DNA of 64,000 bases from Chryseobacterium jejuense (GTDB taxonomy: Bacteria > Bacteroidota > Bacteroidia > Flavobacteriales > Weeksellaceae): positions 62,001-126,000 of the forward strand of contig NZ_FNEG01000006.1 in assembly GCF_900100075.1 (NCBI RefSeq), given 5' to 3'. Shown piece after piece: positions 27,043-35,997 of this stretch; the first letter of the stretch is position 1, and each line of letters begins with the position of its first letter. The position numbers and the translations under genes are program-made. A model generated the notes under the pieces. That model was not told the origin of the DNA. It searched no databases and saw only the letters and a program-made list of their open reading frames with translations.

Positions 27043-30000
27043 TTATTCCCGATTTTTAATTAAAAGCCATCCTGAGTATGAAACTGGTAATTGAGTGTCC
27101 GGTTCAATCCATTTTATAACATACCAATAAGTTCCTGTAGGGAGACTTCTTCCATTTGATTTTCCGTCCCAGATATAATTTTTGTCAGAAGACTTATAGA
27201 CCGGATTTCCATACCGGTCAGAAACTTCTATAGATACATTTTGTTTTATCCCTAATTCTGAATAGTTCAGAATATCATTAATCCCATCTCCATTGGGAGT
27301 AATGGTATTGATAAGATTCACAATCAGGAAATTTTTGGTTACGTGGCGGCACCCATCTGAACCTAATACATATACAGTATGAGTACCTCTAGATAATCCT
27401 GTAAAAATATTGGAAGACTGATAATCAAAACCATTTAATGAATACCTGTAAGGAGGAGTTCCACCTTTTACATACACTGTTGCTGTTGTTCCTGAAACTT
27501 CTATTTTTGAAATAACAGGAGCCTCAGCAGTGTTTACTTTTACATGTTGACGATATACACAACTGTTGAATCCGAGATCTACATAATAACTTCCGGTAGA
27601 AGCACTAATGCTCGGGGTGGTTGCTCCATTGCTCCATAAGTACGATGAAAAGCCAGGCCCTGCATCCAAAATAATCTGTTCATTGGAACATACAATCTGA
27701 TCCTGAAGTGTGACAGATTTTTTAGGTGTTTTTAAAACAAGTGTTAAAATACCGGTATTAGCACATGCTGTATTACTTTGGAATCTTATATGAAAAATGC
27801 CTCCTGTAGAATTAAGAGTCTGTGATGCTGAGATTGGATTAGTTCCGGCCTGTGCATCGGCTGCGGAAGCATGGAATGATAAAATAACAGCAGGATCAAC
27901 CGTGAACAAGCCCTTATAATCATTCAGGTTCACGGATTCTGAACCGCTAATGTCATTATCACAAACATCTGCGTTAGCATTATTTGTAATCAAAGGAACT
28001 TTATTTCCTATGGTAAAATTGATCTGTCCAAAAACCGGCGGACAACTTCCTGTATTCCCTGTTGCTCTTACATATACTGTTGTATTCGCTGTATAGGTCC
28101 AGTTGGTAGGAAGCGTATTGTTATTTCCTGCCGTAGCGTCGGCCTGATTAAGGTAATATTTTACCGTAAAAATAGCTGAATTGGCAACTATTTGTGGCGT
28201 AACATTATCAAAGTTGATATGTACACTTCCATCAACATCATTCCCGCAGCTATTAGCATTGAAATTAGTAGTGTTAATAACAGGCATAGGGAATGTATTT
28301 AAAGTAATAGTGGCCACTTTTGAACATCCATAAGAGGTTACATTGGCATATACATTTCCGGCAGGACCTGTATAATTCAGAGGATTGGCAATAGGTCCCG
28401 TTAAATTAGCATTGGTAAAGTAGTTTACTGTAAATACTGGAGTCTGAGTGATACTGGCTGTCTTTAAGTTGTAAGTTCCATTTCCATTAGTATCTGGACA
28501 GGAATATATAACATCATTGGTTACTTTCAAAACATGAGTATTCACTACAATTTTAAAATATTCAAAGTCAGCCGGATTACCATTTCCCTGGATATAATAA
28601 CTGAAAGTGTCTGTGAAATCTGTAATCATACCCGCATTAGGAGTATAAGTGATTTGTCCTGTTGTGGGATTAATGGAAACAGCTCCATTAGTAGGCTGTA
28701 CAATAATACTTGTGTTGGCCGGAACTATAGGCTGAGTTGAATTGCTGAATGCCGGGCTAATTACTTTTGTATTACATGAACCAATATCATAAGTTGTGGT
28801 TGTGATAGGTGGACATTTTGTGTAATCATATTCTGCAGTAAGTCTGGTTTCACAGCTGCTTTTGGTTATTTCACAAGTATAGATTCCGGATCCGTAAGAG
28901 TTGGGATCAATGGTATGGGTGATAGCGCCAAGAATTTCAATACCATCACGGTACCACTTATATACATCATAACCAGGTTCTACCTGTAAAAGCATACCAT
29001 TATAGCAGTCTCCTGTTTTCGTAATCACCGGAATAGAAGAGAATCCAGCAAAATATCCTCCATATCCTACAGCCCCGTTTCCTGCTGCAATACCTGCAGT
29101 AACAGGTTTGGTTGAATTGACCACAATGTTACCCGTTACATTTGGGATAGAGTAGGTAACCCAATTCAGGTTTCCATCTACAGGTGCAGGCCCGTTGGCA
29201 GTAATAGGATTTCCGTTAACAGTTACTATTGCTCCGGTTTGGGTAATGATATTAAGCCTTGCATTAAAGGAATCATTTCCTATTTCATTGATGTCCGCAA
29301 TTTCATTAATCTCTGTAGGTAAGAAACAACTTAATGGCGGGATGAAGTTCATTCCTCCTGTAGCGTAAATATTTCCGGTAGAAGTTCCGGCAAGAAGCTG
29401 ATATACATATACATTATTGTTGGCGGAAATACTCATATTAAAATTTCCGTTTACCTGACTGGTATAATTGGTTCCTTGTACTATATAATGGTCTCCCGCA
29501 TTAAGGGTAAGACTATTAAGAGGATTTCCATTTACTGTTAGTTTAGTGTTGTTTACTGTAGCAACTACTAAGGCGGCTTCCATCCCTGAATTGGCTGGTC
29601 CGTTTCCTTTTACCATTACGAAATCTTTTCCCAATCTGTCGATAGGAACTGCCTGATCCATCAATACATCAACGTTGGTACTGTTCTTTGTTGTATAGAT
29701 ACTGTTAAAATTTCCATTGGTTACAGATATGGGCTTATCAGCAACAATTTTTGCACCTACCAATCCTTTTAAGTTATTAGGGTTGAGATCGCTCTGTGCT
29801 TCAATAATGTATGATTTTCCTTTGTTAATAACAAAAGTTCTTGATGGTGCCGATACTAAGTCAGAAAAAACAACATTCTGATTATATCCGGATAAAGTTA
29901 CAGTCGTATTATCTTCCGTAGCAGTAATACCAATAGTAGCATTTACATAAGGTTTGGCTGATGTATTGGGTGCTACTCCTACAAAGAAAGTTTTTCCTAG

Positions 30001-30387
30001 GCCGGCTAGTCCTTTTGAAGTAATGAATTCCGCCTGGTCCTTAACTACAAATCTATAGCTTGCAAAAAACTTCTTAGTACCTTTAACATGCAGTCCCATT
30101 GAAACTTGTTTAAACAGGCTGGATGTTGCAGAGGCAATCATCATATTATTGGTAATAGACTGTATTACAGGATTTCCTTTGCTGAGCTGTACGGTGGCTA
30201 TTACATTATTGTTATTAAAGATCTGTACGTTAAAAGGTACTGTTTCATTAGTAGACAGGTAAAGATAACCTTTTGGAGTACCTAGAAGGTTACTTGCAGA
30301 CATAGGAGCAAACCAGTGTTCTGTATCCAATTGGGCATTAACTAATAAACAAAAAAAGGTGCAAAAAGCGAGTAGAAATTTTTTCAT
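27043..30387 (-). CDS. Giant T9SS type B surface protein, third paralog (1114 aa)
   Basis: The signal peptide (cleavage after LVNAQ near 19) precedes the same IgGFc-binding-like N-terminal region (EHWFAPMSASN; ATEDNTTVTLSGYN; VADKPISVTNGNF), then Ig-like and repeat modules with the aspartate-rich CDNDISG and CGNDVDG loops. The sorting domain occupies 1026-1114 (INTITPNGDGINDI). Spacing to the second paralog is about 80 bases with no obvious hairpin in between, so the two may be read on one transcript. The three genes look like the product of local duplication followed by divergence of the repeat region. Confidence 0.85.
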   Translation of the reverse strand: MKKFLLAFCTFFCLLVNAQLDTEHWFAPMSASNLLGTPKGYLYLSTNETVPFNVQIFNNNNVIATVQLSKGNPVIQSITNNMMIASATSSLFKQVSMGLHVKGTKKFFASYRFVVKDQAEFITSKGLAGLGKTFFVGVAPNTSAKPYVNATIGITATEDNTTVTLSGYNQNVVFSDLVSAPSRTFVINKGKSYIIEAQSDLNPNNLKGLVGAKIVADKPISVTNGNFNSIYTTKNSTNVDVLMDQAVPIDRLGKDFVMVKGNGPANSGMEAALVVATVNNTKLTVNGNPLNSLTLNAGDHYIVQGTNYTSQVNGNFNMSISANNNVYVYQLLAGTSTGNIYATGGMNFIPPLSCFLPTEINEIADINEIGNDSFNARLNIITQTGAIVTVNGNPITANGPAPVDGNLNWVTYSIPNVTGNIVVNSTKPVTAGIAAGNGAVGYGGYFAGFSSIPVITKTGDCYNGMLLQVEPGYDVYKWYRDGIEILGAITHTIDPNSYGSGIYTCEITKSSCETRLTAEYDYTKCPPITTTTYDIGSCNTKVISPAFSNSTQPIVPANTSIIVQPTNGAVSINPTTGQITYTPNAGMITDFTDTFSYYIQGNGNPADFEYFKIVVNTHVLKVTNDVIYSCPDTNGNGTYNLKTASITQTPVFTVNYFTNANLTGPIANPLNYTGPAGNVYANVTSYGCSKVATITLNTFPMPVINTTNFNANSCGNDVDGSVHINFDNVTPQIVANSAIFTVKYYLNQADATAGNNNTLPTNWTYTANTTVYVRATGNTGSCPPVFGQINFTIGNKVPLITNNANADVCDNDISGSESVNLNDYKGLFTVDPAVILSFHASAADAQAGTNPISASQTLNSTGGIFHIRFQSNTACANTGILTLVLKTPKKSVTLQDQIVCSNEQIILDAGPGFSSYLWSNGATTPSISASTGSYYVDLGFNSCVYRQHVKVNTAEAPVISKIEVSGTTATVYVKGGTPPYRYSLNGFDYQSSNIFTGLSRGTHTVYVLGSDGCRHVTKNFLIVNLINTITPNGDGINDILNYSELGIKQNVSIEVSDRYGNPVYKSSDKNYIWDGKSNGRSLPTGTYWYVIKWIEPDTQLPVSYSGWLLIKNRE

Positions 30388-30535
30388 GCGTTACTATAAG
30401 GGCCGCAAATCTAAGTATTAATAATCACAATTTTATAGGAAAAAATCTTGCTTTTTAAGGTTTGTTGTATAATTGTTGAATATTTAAAATTCCCTTCATT
30501 TTACGTTCATATTTGCGAAAAGGAATCCATAAAAA

Positions 30536-30562
30536 AATCCCGATGAAAAATTCACCGGGATT
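30536..30562 (-). terminator. Terminator of tsf
   Basis: AATCCCGATGA and TCACCGGGATT pair over 11 positions with one G-T, loop AAAAA-rich, followed on the minus strand by seven T. Confidence 0.85.
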
Positions 30563-30582
30563 ATATATTTTTAAAAGCTGGA

Positions 30583-31407
30583 TTATAAGCTTACTCTTAC
30601 AAATCCTGTTACTTTTAGATCTGCATTTACAGATTTTACATAATCAGCAACTGAGATACTAGAATCTTTAATGAAATCTTGGTGTACCAAAGTGTTGTCT
30701 TTGTAGAATCTCTGCATTTTACCTTTCAAGATATTGTCGATAATGTTTGCAGGCTTACCTTCTTCAGTAAGTTTGTGTCTTTCGATCTCTAATTCTTTGT
30801 CGATAGTTTCTTGAGAAACTTTAGTTTCGTCAAGTGCGATTGGGTTCATCGCAGCAGCTTGCATAGAAACAGATTTAGCAACTTCGTCAGCTCCGTCTAC
30901 TTTTGCAGAAAGAGAAGTAATAGCAGCAATTTTGTTTCCAGCGTGGATGTAAGCACCTAGGAATGGTCCTTCAATTCTTTCGAATGTACCAATTTCGATT
31001 TTTTCACCGATAACACCTGTCTGCTCAATTAATTTTTCAGCAACAGTCATTCCGTGGAAATCTGTAGCTAATAATTCTTCTTTAGTAGCAGCGAAGATTG
31101 CCATTTCAGCTAATTCGTAAGCTAGCTCGATGAAAGCTTCGTTTTTACCAACGAAGTCAGTCTCACAGTTTAAAGAGATAATAGCACCTAAAGTGTTATC
31201 TTCATTTACTCTTGCGATTACTGCTCCTTCAGTAGATTCTCTGTCTGCTCTGTTAGCAGCAACTTTTTGTCCTTTTTTTCTAAGGATATCTACCGCTTTT
31301 TCGAAGTCTCCTTCAGCTTCAACTAGAGCTTTTTTGCAGTCCATCATACCTGCACCTGTTTGGTTTCTTAATTTAGCTACGTCTGCAGCAACTGGTGTAT
31401 AAGACAT
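30583..31407 (-). CDS. tsf: Translation elongation factor Ts
   Basis: This 274-residue protein is EF-Ts, the guanine nucleotide exchange factor for EF-Tu. It has the N-terminal UBA-like domain (LRNQTGAGMMDCKKALVEAEGD, about 12-35), the TDFVGKNE exchange motif (about 83-90) and the C-terminal VSMQAAAMNP segment (about 180-190). It is complete. In most bacteria it directly follows rpsB. Here it lies about 14.5 kb away on the other strand, with its own TATCTTTG promoter box and its own terminator. Confidence 0.96.
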   Translation of the reverse strand: MSYTPVAADVAKLRNQTGAGMMDCKKALVEAEGDFEKAVDILRKKGQKVAANRADRESTEGAVIARVNEDNTLGAIISLNCETDFVGKNEAFIELAYELAEMAIFAATKEELLATDFHGMTVAEKLIEQTGVIGEKIEIGTFERIEGPFLGAYIHAGNKIAAITSLSAKVDGADEVAKSVSMQAAAMNPIALDETKVSQETIDKELEIERHKLTEEGKPANIIDNILKGKMQRFYKDNTLVHQDFIKDSSISVADYVKSVNADLKVTGFVRVSL

Positions 31408-31467
31408 AATATCTATTATTTTTTATTTAAGATTAGTATTAATTTTTAGCTTAATTTTAAAGCAGTG

Positions 31468-31475
31468 CAAAGATA
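31468..31475 (-). promoter_or_regulatory. Putative -7 box of tsf
   Basis: TATCTTTG on the minus strand, 60 bases before the ATG, matches TAnnTTTG. It implies a leader of about 55 bases. Confidence 0.6.
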
Positions 31476-31550
31476 ATGATTTTAATGATAAACTAAAAAA
31501 CGACTTTTCACGTTATTAATATATTTAATACTATTTTAAAGATTTGATTA

Positions 31551-32315
31551 ATGAAAAAAATCTTCCTTCTCCTTTTTATAGGCATTTTTTCCCTTGGTTT
31601 TTCTCAGAAAAAGAAAAAAACAAAATCTAAGGCTGTTGTGGAAAAAGAAACCGTGATTATTTACACGGAGCAGGAAGCTGAAATCTCAAAAGAGACAAGA
31701 GTGATTGCAGGCTTCATTAAACAAAACCCGGGACACGCCCGAAATGACTTCTTTAAAAAAAGGTTGATGGAAATTATCATGGCAGATAATTCACCTGAAG
31801 CAAAACCTACAATAAGGCCGATCAGTAAAGAGAAAATTGAAAATATTGTTAAAAATAATGAACTGAACAGTGGTAAAGTAATAGCTGCTAATAAAGCATC
31901 TGCTGCAAATAATACCAAAAGTACAGATAAGGTAAATAATGCCATCAACGCATTGAAAGAAGAAAGGCTGGCAAGCTATGCTTCGGCGGGAACTGCAAAA
32001 AGTGCAGGGGCTTCAGTAAAGTCTGAACCTAGTGAAGCAAATAAGAAAACAGCAGCGATGCTTACCCACATTTTTAATAATGATATCAATAAAAATGAGG
32101 CTTATATCAATATTAAAAACAGATCAAGCTGTAATCTGATCGTGAAAATAAGTGGAAAAAAATATTATAATTTAAGTGTTCCCGCTAAAGGAGAAAATTT
32201 TATTTTAATAGATAAAGGAGAATATGTGCTGACTACAATGGTGTGTGATGCAAAATATTCTTCACTAAAGAAAATTACTCAGGATATAGAGATTGCTCTC
32301 AATGTTGCTGATTAA
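31551..32315 (+). CDS. Exported protein of the two-cysteine family (254 aa)
   Basis: This is the fourth member of the family, on the opposite strand from the other three. A signal peptide (cleavage after LGFSQ near 19) is followed by a lysine-rich stretch and a helical repeat (AGFIKQNPGHARNDFFKK, about 51-68, equivalent to the HPDDP phrase of its paralogs). An alanine- and lysine-rich linker leads to the two-cysteine domain (about 185-250) with RSSCNLIVKISG and TTMVCDAKYSS. It is convergent with accA and shares a bidirectional terminator with it. Function is unknown. Confidence 0.7.
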   Translation: MKKIFLLLFIGIFSLGFSQKKKKTKSKAVVEKETVIIYTEQEAEISKETRVIAGFIKQNPGHARNDFFKKRLMEIIMADNSPEAKPTIRPISKEKIENIVKNNELNSGKVIAANKASAANNTKSTDKVNNAINALKEERLASYASAGTAKSAGASVKSEPSEANKKTAAMLTHIFNNDINKNEAYINIKNRSSCNLIVKISGKKYYNLSVPAKGENFILIDKGEYVLTTMVCDAKYSSLKKITQDIEIALNVAD

Positions 32316-32333
32316 CGAAGAAGAAAACTAAAT

Positions 32334-32367
32334 AAAAAAAGGTTAAGAAATGTTCTTAACCTTTTTT
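32334..32367. terminator. Bidirectional terminator between the two-cysteine gene and accA
   Basis: GGTTAAGAA/TTCTTAACC (9 bp, 3-base loop) is flanked by A7 on the left and T6 on the right, so it can serve both convergent genes. Confidence 0.88.
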
Positions 32368-32372
32368 ATTTT

Positions 32373-33329
32373 TTATCCTTTAAACTGACCCATTGCAATG
32401 AATTTATCTTGTCTCTGGGTTTCAAGCTCCTGTCCTGTAAATTTGGAAAAAGCTTTGATATTTTGTAAAATTGAATTTTTCAAGTTCAAATAAGTGGTTT
32501 CCTGATCGTAATGAGCACCTCCAAGTGGTTCCTCAATAATTCCGTCAATGAACTTTTCTCTTAAAGCATCCTTTGGAGTAAGGTTTAATGCATTCGCTGC
32601 ATCCTCCTTGTGATCCCAGTTTCTCCATAAGATAGAAGAGCAGCTTTCAGGGGCAATTACTGTATACCATGTATTTTCTAACATATATACTTTATTACCT
32701 ACACCTATTCCTAATGCTCCACCACTAGCTCCTTCTCCAATGATGTAAGTGAAGATCGGAGTCTTAAGCTGAACCATTTCAAAAATATTTCTTGCAATAG
32801 CTTCACCTTGTCCTCTTTCTTCAGCTTCTAATCCTGGATAAGCTCCCGGTGTATCCACTAAAGTTACTACAGGAATGTTGAATTTCTCAGCAAGCTTCAT
32901 TAGTCTTAAAGCTTTTCTGTATCCTTCAGGATTTGGCATCCCGAATCTTCTGTGCTGTCTTTCCTTTGTAGTTCTTCCTTTTTGAGTCCCTATAATCATC
33001 ACTCTCTGACCATCAAGGGTAATCAATCCTCCAATCATTGCCGGGTCATCAGCGAAATTTCTGTCTCCGTGAAGTTCTAAGAAACTGCCTTTGTCTGCCA
33101 TTCCATGAATATAGTCCAAAGTATAAGGACGATCTGGGTGACGGGACAGTTGTACTCTTTGCCAAGGTGTAAGATTGCTATAGATTTCTTTTTTCTTTTC
33201 TAAAATCTTATCCTCAATCTGGCTGCATGCTAATTTTACATCAACACCACTTTCTTCTCCTACTAAAGAACACGTCTGGTATTGGTCCATCAATTCTTTG
33301 ATAGGAAGTTCGAAACTTAAATATTCCAT
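32373..33329 (-). CDS. accA: Acetyl-CoA carboxylase carboxyltransferase subunit alpha
   Basis: This 318-residue protein is AccA. It has the LSRHPDRPYTLDYI segment (about 61-74), the GDRNFADDPAMIGG motif (about 88-101) and the GEGASGGALGIGVG oxyanion region (about 198-211). With AccD it transfers carboxyl from carboxybiotin to acetyl-CoA, the first committed step of fatty acid synthesis. The biotin carboxylase and carrier genes (accC, accB) lie 10 kb away in the same window. It is separated from gltX by 49 bases, with a TACATTTG box in that gap. Confidence 0.96.
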   Translation of the reverse strand: MEYLSFELPIKELMDQYQTCSLVGEESGVDVKLACSQIEDKILEKKKEIYSNLTPWQRVQLSRHPDRPYTLDYIHGMADKGSFLELHGDRNFADDPAMIGGLITLDGQRVMIIGTQKGRTTKERQHRRFGMPNPEGYRKALRLMKLAEKFNIPVVTLVDTPGAYPGLEAEERGQGEAIARNIFEMVQLKTPIFTYIIGEGASGGALGIGVGNKVYMLENTWYTVIAPESCSSILWRNWDHKEDAANALNLTPKDALREKFIDGIIEEPLGGAHYDQETTYLNLKNSILQNIKAFSKFTGQELETQRQDKFIAMGQFKG

Positions 33330-33352
33330 TTCTTGAAGTAAATTAAATCTTT

Positions 33353-33360
33353 CAAATGTA
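33353..33360 (-). promoter_or_regulatory. Putative -7 box of accA
   Basis: TACATTTG on the minus strand, 23 bases before the accA ATG, matches TAnnTTTG, so accA may not depend on gltX read-through. Confidence 0.5.
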
Positions 33361-33378
33361 TGAAAAATTATGGTAATT

Positions 33379-34887
33379 TTATTTAAAATTGTTTATAGCA
33401 TTACCTATTCTGGCGATACTTTCCTCTTTTCCAATGATTTCCAGGATGTCCGGAACGTCCGGTCCTTTCAATTCTCCTACTAAAGATAAACGAAGTGGCA
33501 TCATTACTTTACCCATTCCCAAACCTTTATTTTCCGCGAAATCATGCATAGTTTGCTTTAATGTCTCTGCAACAAAGTCTGTAGATTCAAATATTGTAGC
33601 CAATTCTCCTAAAATAGCAGATGTTTCATCATTCCAAGCTTTTTTAGATGCTTTTTCATCGTAAGATGTTGGAGCTTCAAAGAAGAATTTTCCGTTTTCG
33701 TAAATGTCTTTAGGGAAAGTAGCTCTTTCTTTCATCAGAGGAATTACTTTTAATAGTTTTTCGTCTGAAGCATCGGAAAGATCAAGATCTGAATTTTTAA
33801 GCATCTGAAGAAGCTCTTCATCCGATTTCATCTGAATATACTGGTGGTTGAACCATTCAGATTTCTCTTTGCTGAATCTTGCTCCTGCTTTGTGAACTTT
33901 GTGAAGGTCAAATTCCTTAATCATTTCATCTACAGGAAGAATTTCTTTATCGTCAGCTGGAGACCATCCTAATAAAGCTACCATATTGATGAATGCATCA
34001 GGAAGGTAACCGTTTTCTCTGTATCCTTTGGAAACAATTCCTGTTGCAGGATCTTTGAAATCAAGTGGAAATACTGGGAATCCGAATTTATCACCATCTC
34101 TTTTGCTTAGTTTTCCTTTTCCTTCTGGTTTCAGAATTAAAGAAAGGTGCGCAAACTGTGGTGCTTCCCAGCCCATTGCTTCATATAATAAAGTGTGTAG
34201 TCCCAAAGAAGGTAACCATTCTTCACCACGAATCACGTGAGAGATTTCCATTTCGTGGTCATCAATAATGTTGGCGAAGTGGTAAGTTGGCATTCCGTCA
34301 TTTTTTACCAGAACTTTATCATCTAATGTATTGGTATTCACCGCTGATTTTCCACGGATGATGTCTTCAAGATTCAATACTCTGTCTACAGGCATTTTGA
34401 ATCTTACCACATAAGGTGTTTTTTCATCCAATAACTTCTGAACTTCCTCTTCAGAAAGAGCAAGGCTGTTTCTTAAATGGTTTCTGGTTTTATTATCATA
34501 AGAGAAAACATCTCCTTTTGCTTCGTATTGTGCACGAACAGCATCCAGTTCTTCTGCTGTATCGAAAGCGATATAAGCATAATCTGTTTTTAAGATCTGC
34601 TCTGTGTATCTGTCATAGATATCTCTTCTTTCAGATTGTCTGTAAGGGGCAAATTTTCCTCCTTTCTTAGGACTTTCATCCGGGATAATTCCACACCATT
34701 CTAAAGCTTCCTCAATGTATTCCTCAGCTCCTTCTACATATCTTGCGGTATCTGTATCTTCAATTCTCAATACAAATTCTCCCCCTTGATTTTTTGCAAA
34801 AAGGTAATCATATAATGCAGTTCTTACGCCTCCCAAATGTAAAGGTCCGGTAGGACTTGGAGCAAAACGTACTCTTACTTTCTCCAT
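33379..34887 (-). CDS. gltX: Glutamate-tRNA ligase
   Basis: This class I aminoacyl-tRNA synthetase has 502 residues from the ATG at 34887. The HIGH-type motif is HLGG (17-20) in the family start RVRFAPSPTGPLHLGG, and the KMSKS-type motif is KLSKRDG (about 260). The longer reading frame to 34956 is rejected because a TAAATTTG box lies inside it and the family begins at this Met. It charges tRNA-Glu. It may be non-discriminating, but a gatCAB check is needed elsewhere in the genome. Length is normal. Confidence 0.96.
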   Translation of the reverse strand: MEKVRVRFAPSPTGPLHLGGVRTALYDYLFAKNQGGEFVLRIEDTDTARYVEGAEEYIEEALEWCGIIPDESPKKGGKFAPYRQSERRDIYDRYTEQILKTDYAYIAFDTAEELDAVRAQYEAKGDVFSYDNKTRNHLRNSLALSEEEVQKLLDEKTPYVVRFKMPVDRVLNLEDIIRGKSAVNTNTLDDKVLVKNDGMPTYHFANIIDDHEMEISHVIRGEEWLPSLGLHTLLYEAMGWEAPQFAHLSLILKPEGKGKLSKRDGDKFGFPVFPLDFKDPATGIVSKGYRENGYLPDAFINMVALLGWSPADDKEILPVDEMIKEFDLHKVHKAGARFSKEKSEWFNHQYIQMKSDEELLQMLKNSDLDLSDASDEKLLKVIPLMKERATFPKDIYENGKFFFEAPTSYDEKASKKAWNDETSAILGELATIFESTDFVAETLKQTMHDFAENKGLGMGKVMMPLRLSLVGELKGPDVPDILEIIGKEESIARIGNAINNFK

Positions 34888-34904
34888 TTCAATTAAAATT
34901 TTTG

Positions 34905-34912
34905 CAAATTTA
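34905..34912 (-). promoter_or_regulatory. Putative -7 box of gltX
   Basis: TAAATTTG on the minus strand lies 17 bases before the chosen ATG and supports it over the upstream start. Confidence 0.5.
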
Positions 34913-35171
34913 CTTAAAATTAAATGGTTTTTAAGGATTTTAGGTATAGAAATCATGGTATTATATCACTGTAAAAGATATCAATAACAAATAGCTGCTA
35001 AAGTTGATGATACTGTGATTTTACATATGAAAAACTAAAGTATGATGAGAATTCCGGTTGAAGTGAAACATGAAATGATGAATCTTTCCTACAGGTTGTA
35101 ATTTTCAAGGGATAATTTATATTAGAGGCTGTTATCGTGAGTTGTGCGAATGATTGGGTAGATATAAAAAT
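34913..35171. other. Intergenic region without recognisable genes
   Basis: About 260 bases separate the gltX promoter from the end of the glycan cluster. Only reading frames of about 20 codons occur, and I see no RNA gene or repeat. It could hold remnants of a junction left when the glycan cluster was acquired. Confidence 0.4.
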
Positions 35172-35202
35172 AAAATGCTGCCATTTTATGAGGCAGCATT
35201 TT
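35172..35202 (-). terminator. Terminator of the glycan cluster
   Basis: AAAATGCTGCC/GGCAGCATTTT (11 bp, 9-base loop) lies 6 bases past the last stop codon, with A/T runs on both sides. Confidence 0.88.
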
Positions 35203-35208
35203 TTATGT

Positions 35209-35997
35209 TTAGGATTCTACAAATAAAATAGGCAATTGCTTTAGTCTGAATTTATTATGAAGAATATAAAGAGTGAAAAGTCTTTCGGATAAAAAACCAA
35301 TAACTCTACGTTGATAAGGATCTTCGCTAAAGGTTATTCTTTTTTCTGTTTCAAAGAGTACAGCAAAAAGCCAGCTGCAATATTCTTCCATGATTTTACG
35401 CTTTGCAACAAACATATTCCCTATATAGAATAGGCTTCCTTTTTCAAGATATTGTTCAATACTGTTCTTGTATTCTGGAAATTTTTCTCTAATTACACCC
35501 ATACAGATATCCCAGTCTGCAGGAATGTGATTATGTTTATAATCAGTAGCTATTGGAGAAATTATTCCATTTACGCTACAAACGGCAGGTCTTGGAAGAA
35601 GTATATCAAAATCTTTTAATAGTTTTTCTACAGTCTTTTTAGTTTGCGTTGTATCAAATACCTTTTTTAGTTTAATACTGTCTTTTTTTACAGAATCAAT
35701 AATATCAGTAGGTTCCTTCTTGAACAATTTCTTTTTGTAGTGAATATCAAGATATCTTCTGTAATGCATTAATCCGAAAATATCAAAATCCTCAAGATTT
35801 TTCCAAGCCCAGTATAATGCTGTAAGCTCGTTATAAGTATAATTCTTTTCAGAAATATTCTCAAGAGTATTATCTAAAATATAGTTAGGATCAATAGTAT
35901 AACCGCTTTTTTCACTATTTACCTGAATGGGTAAAAAAATATCATTATGTACTAAAGACTTCTCCTTATGGGTGGCAATGATGATCTTAGTTTTCAT
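35209..35997 (-). CDS. DUF4422 family glycosyltransferase-like protein
   Basis: This 262-residue protein matches the DUF4422 family found in capsule and exopolysaccharide loci, seen from the IIIATHKEK start, the LTALYWAWKN segment (about 59-68) and GLMHYRRYLD (about 75-84). Members are thought to be sugar transferases, though few have been tested. Its start overlaps the end of glf by 11 bases, which indicates translational coupling. It is the last gene of a five-gene cluster and is followed by a strong terminator. Confidence 0.78.
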   Translation of the reverse strand: MKTKIIIATHKEKSLVHNDIFLPIQVNSEKSGYTIDPNYILDNTLENISEKNYTYNELTALYWAWKNLEDFDIFGLMHYRRYLDIHYKKKLFKKEPTDIIDSVKKDSIKLKKVFDTTQTKKTVEKLLKDFDILLPRPAVCSVNGIISPIATDYKHNHIPADWDICMGVIREKFPEYKNSIEQYLEKGSLFYIGNMFVAKRKIMEEYCSWLFAVLFETEKRITFSEDPYQRRVIGFLSERLFTLYILHNKFRLKQLPILFVES

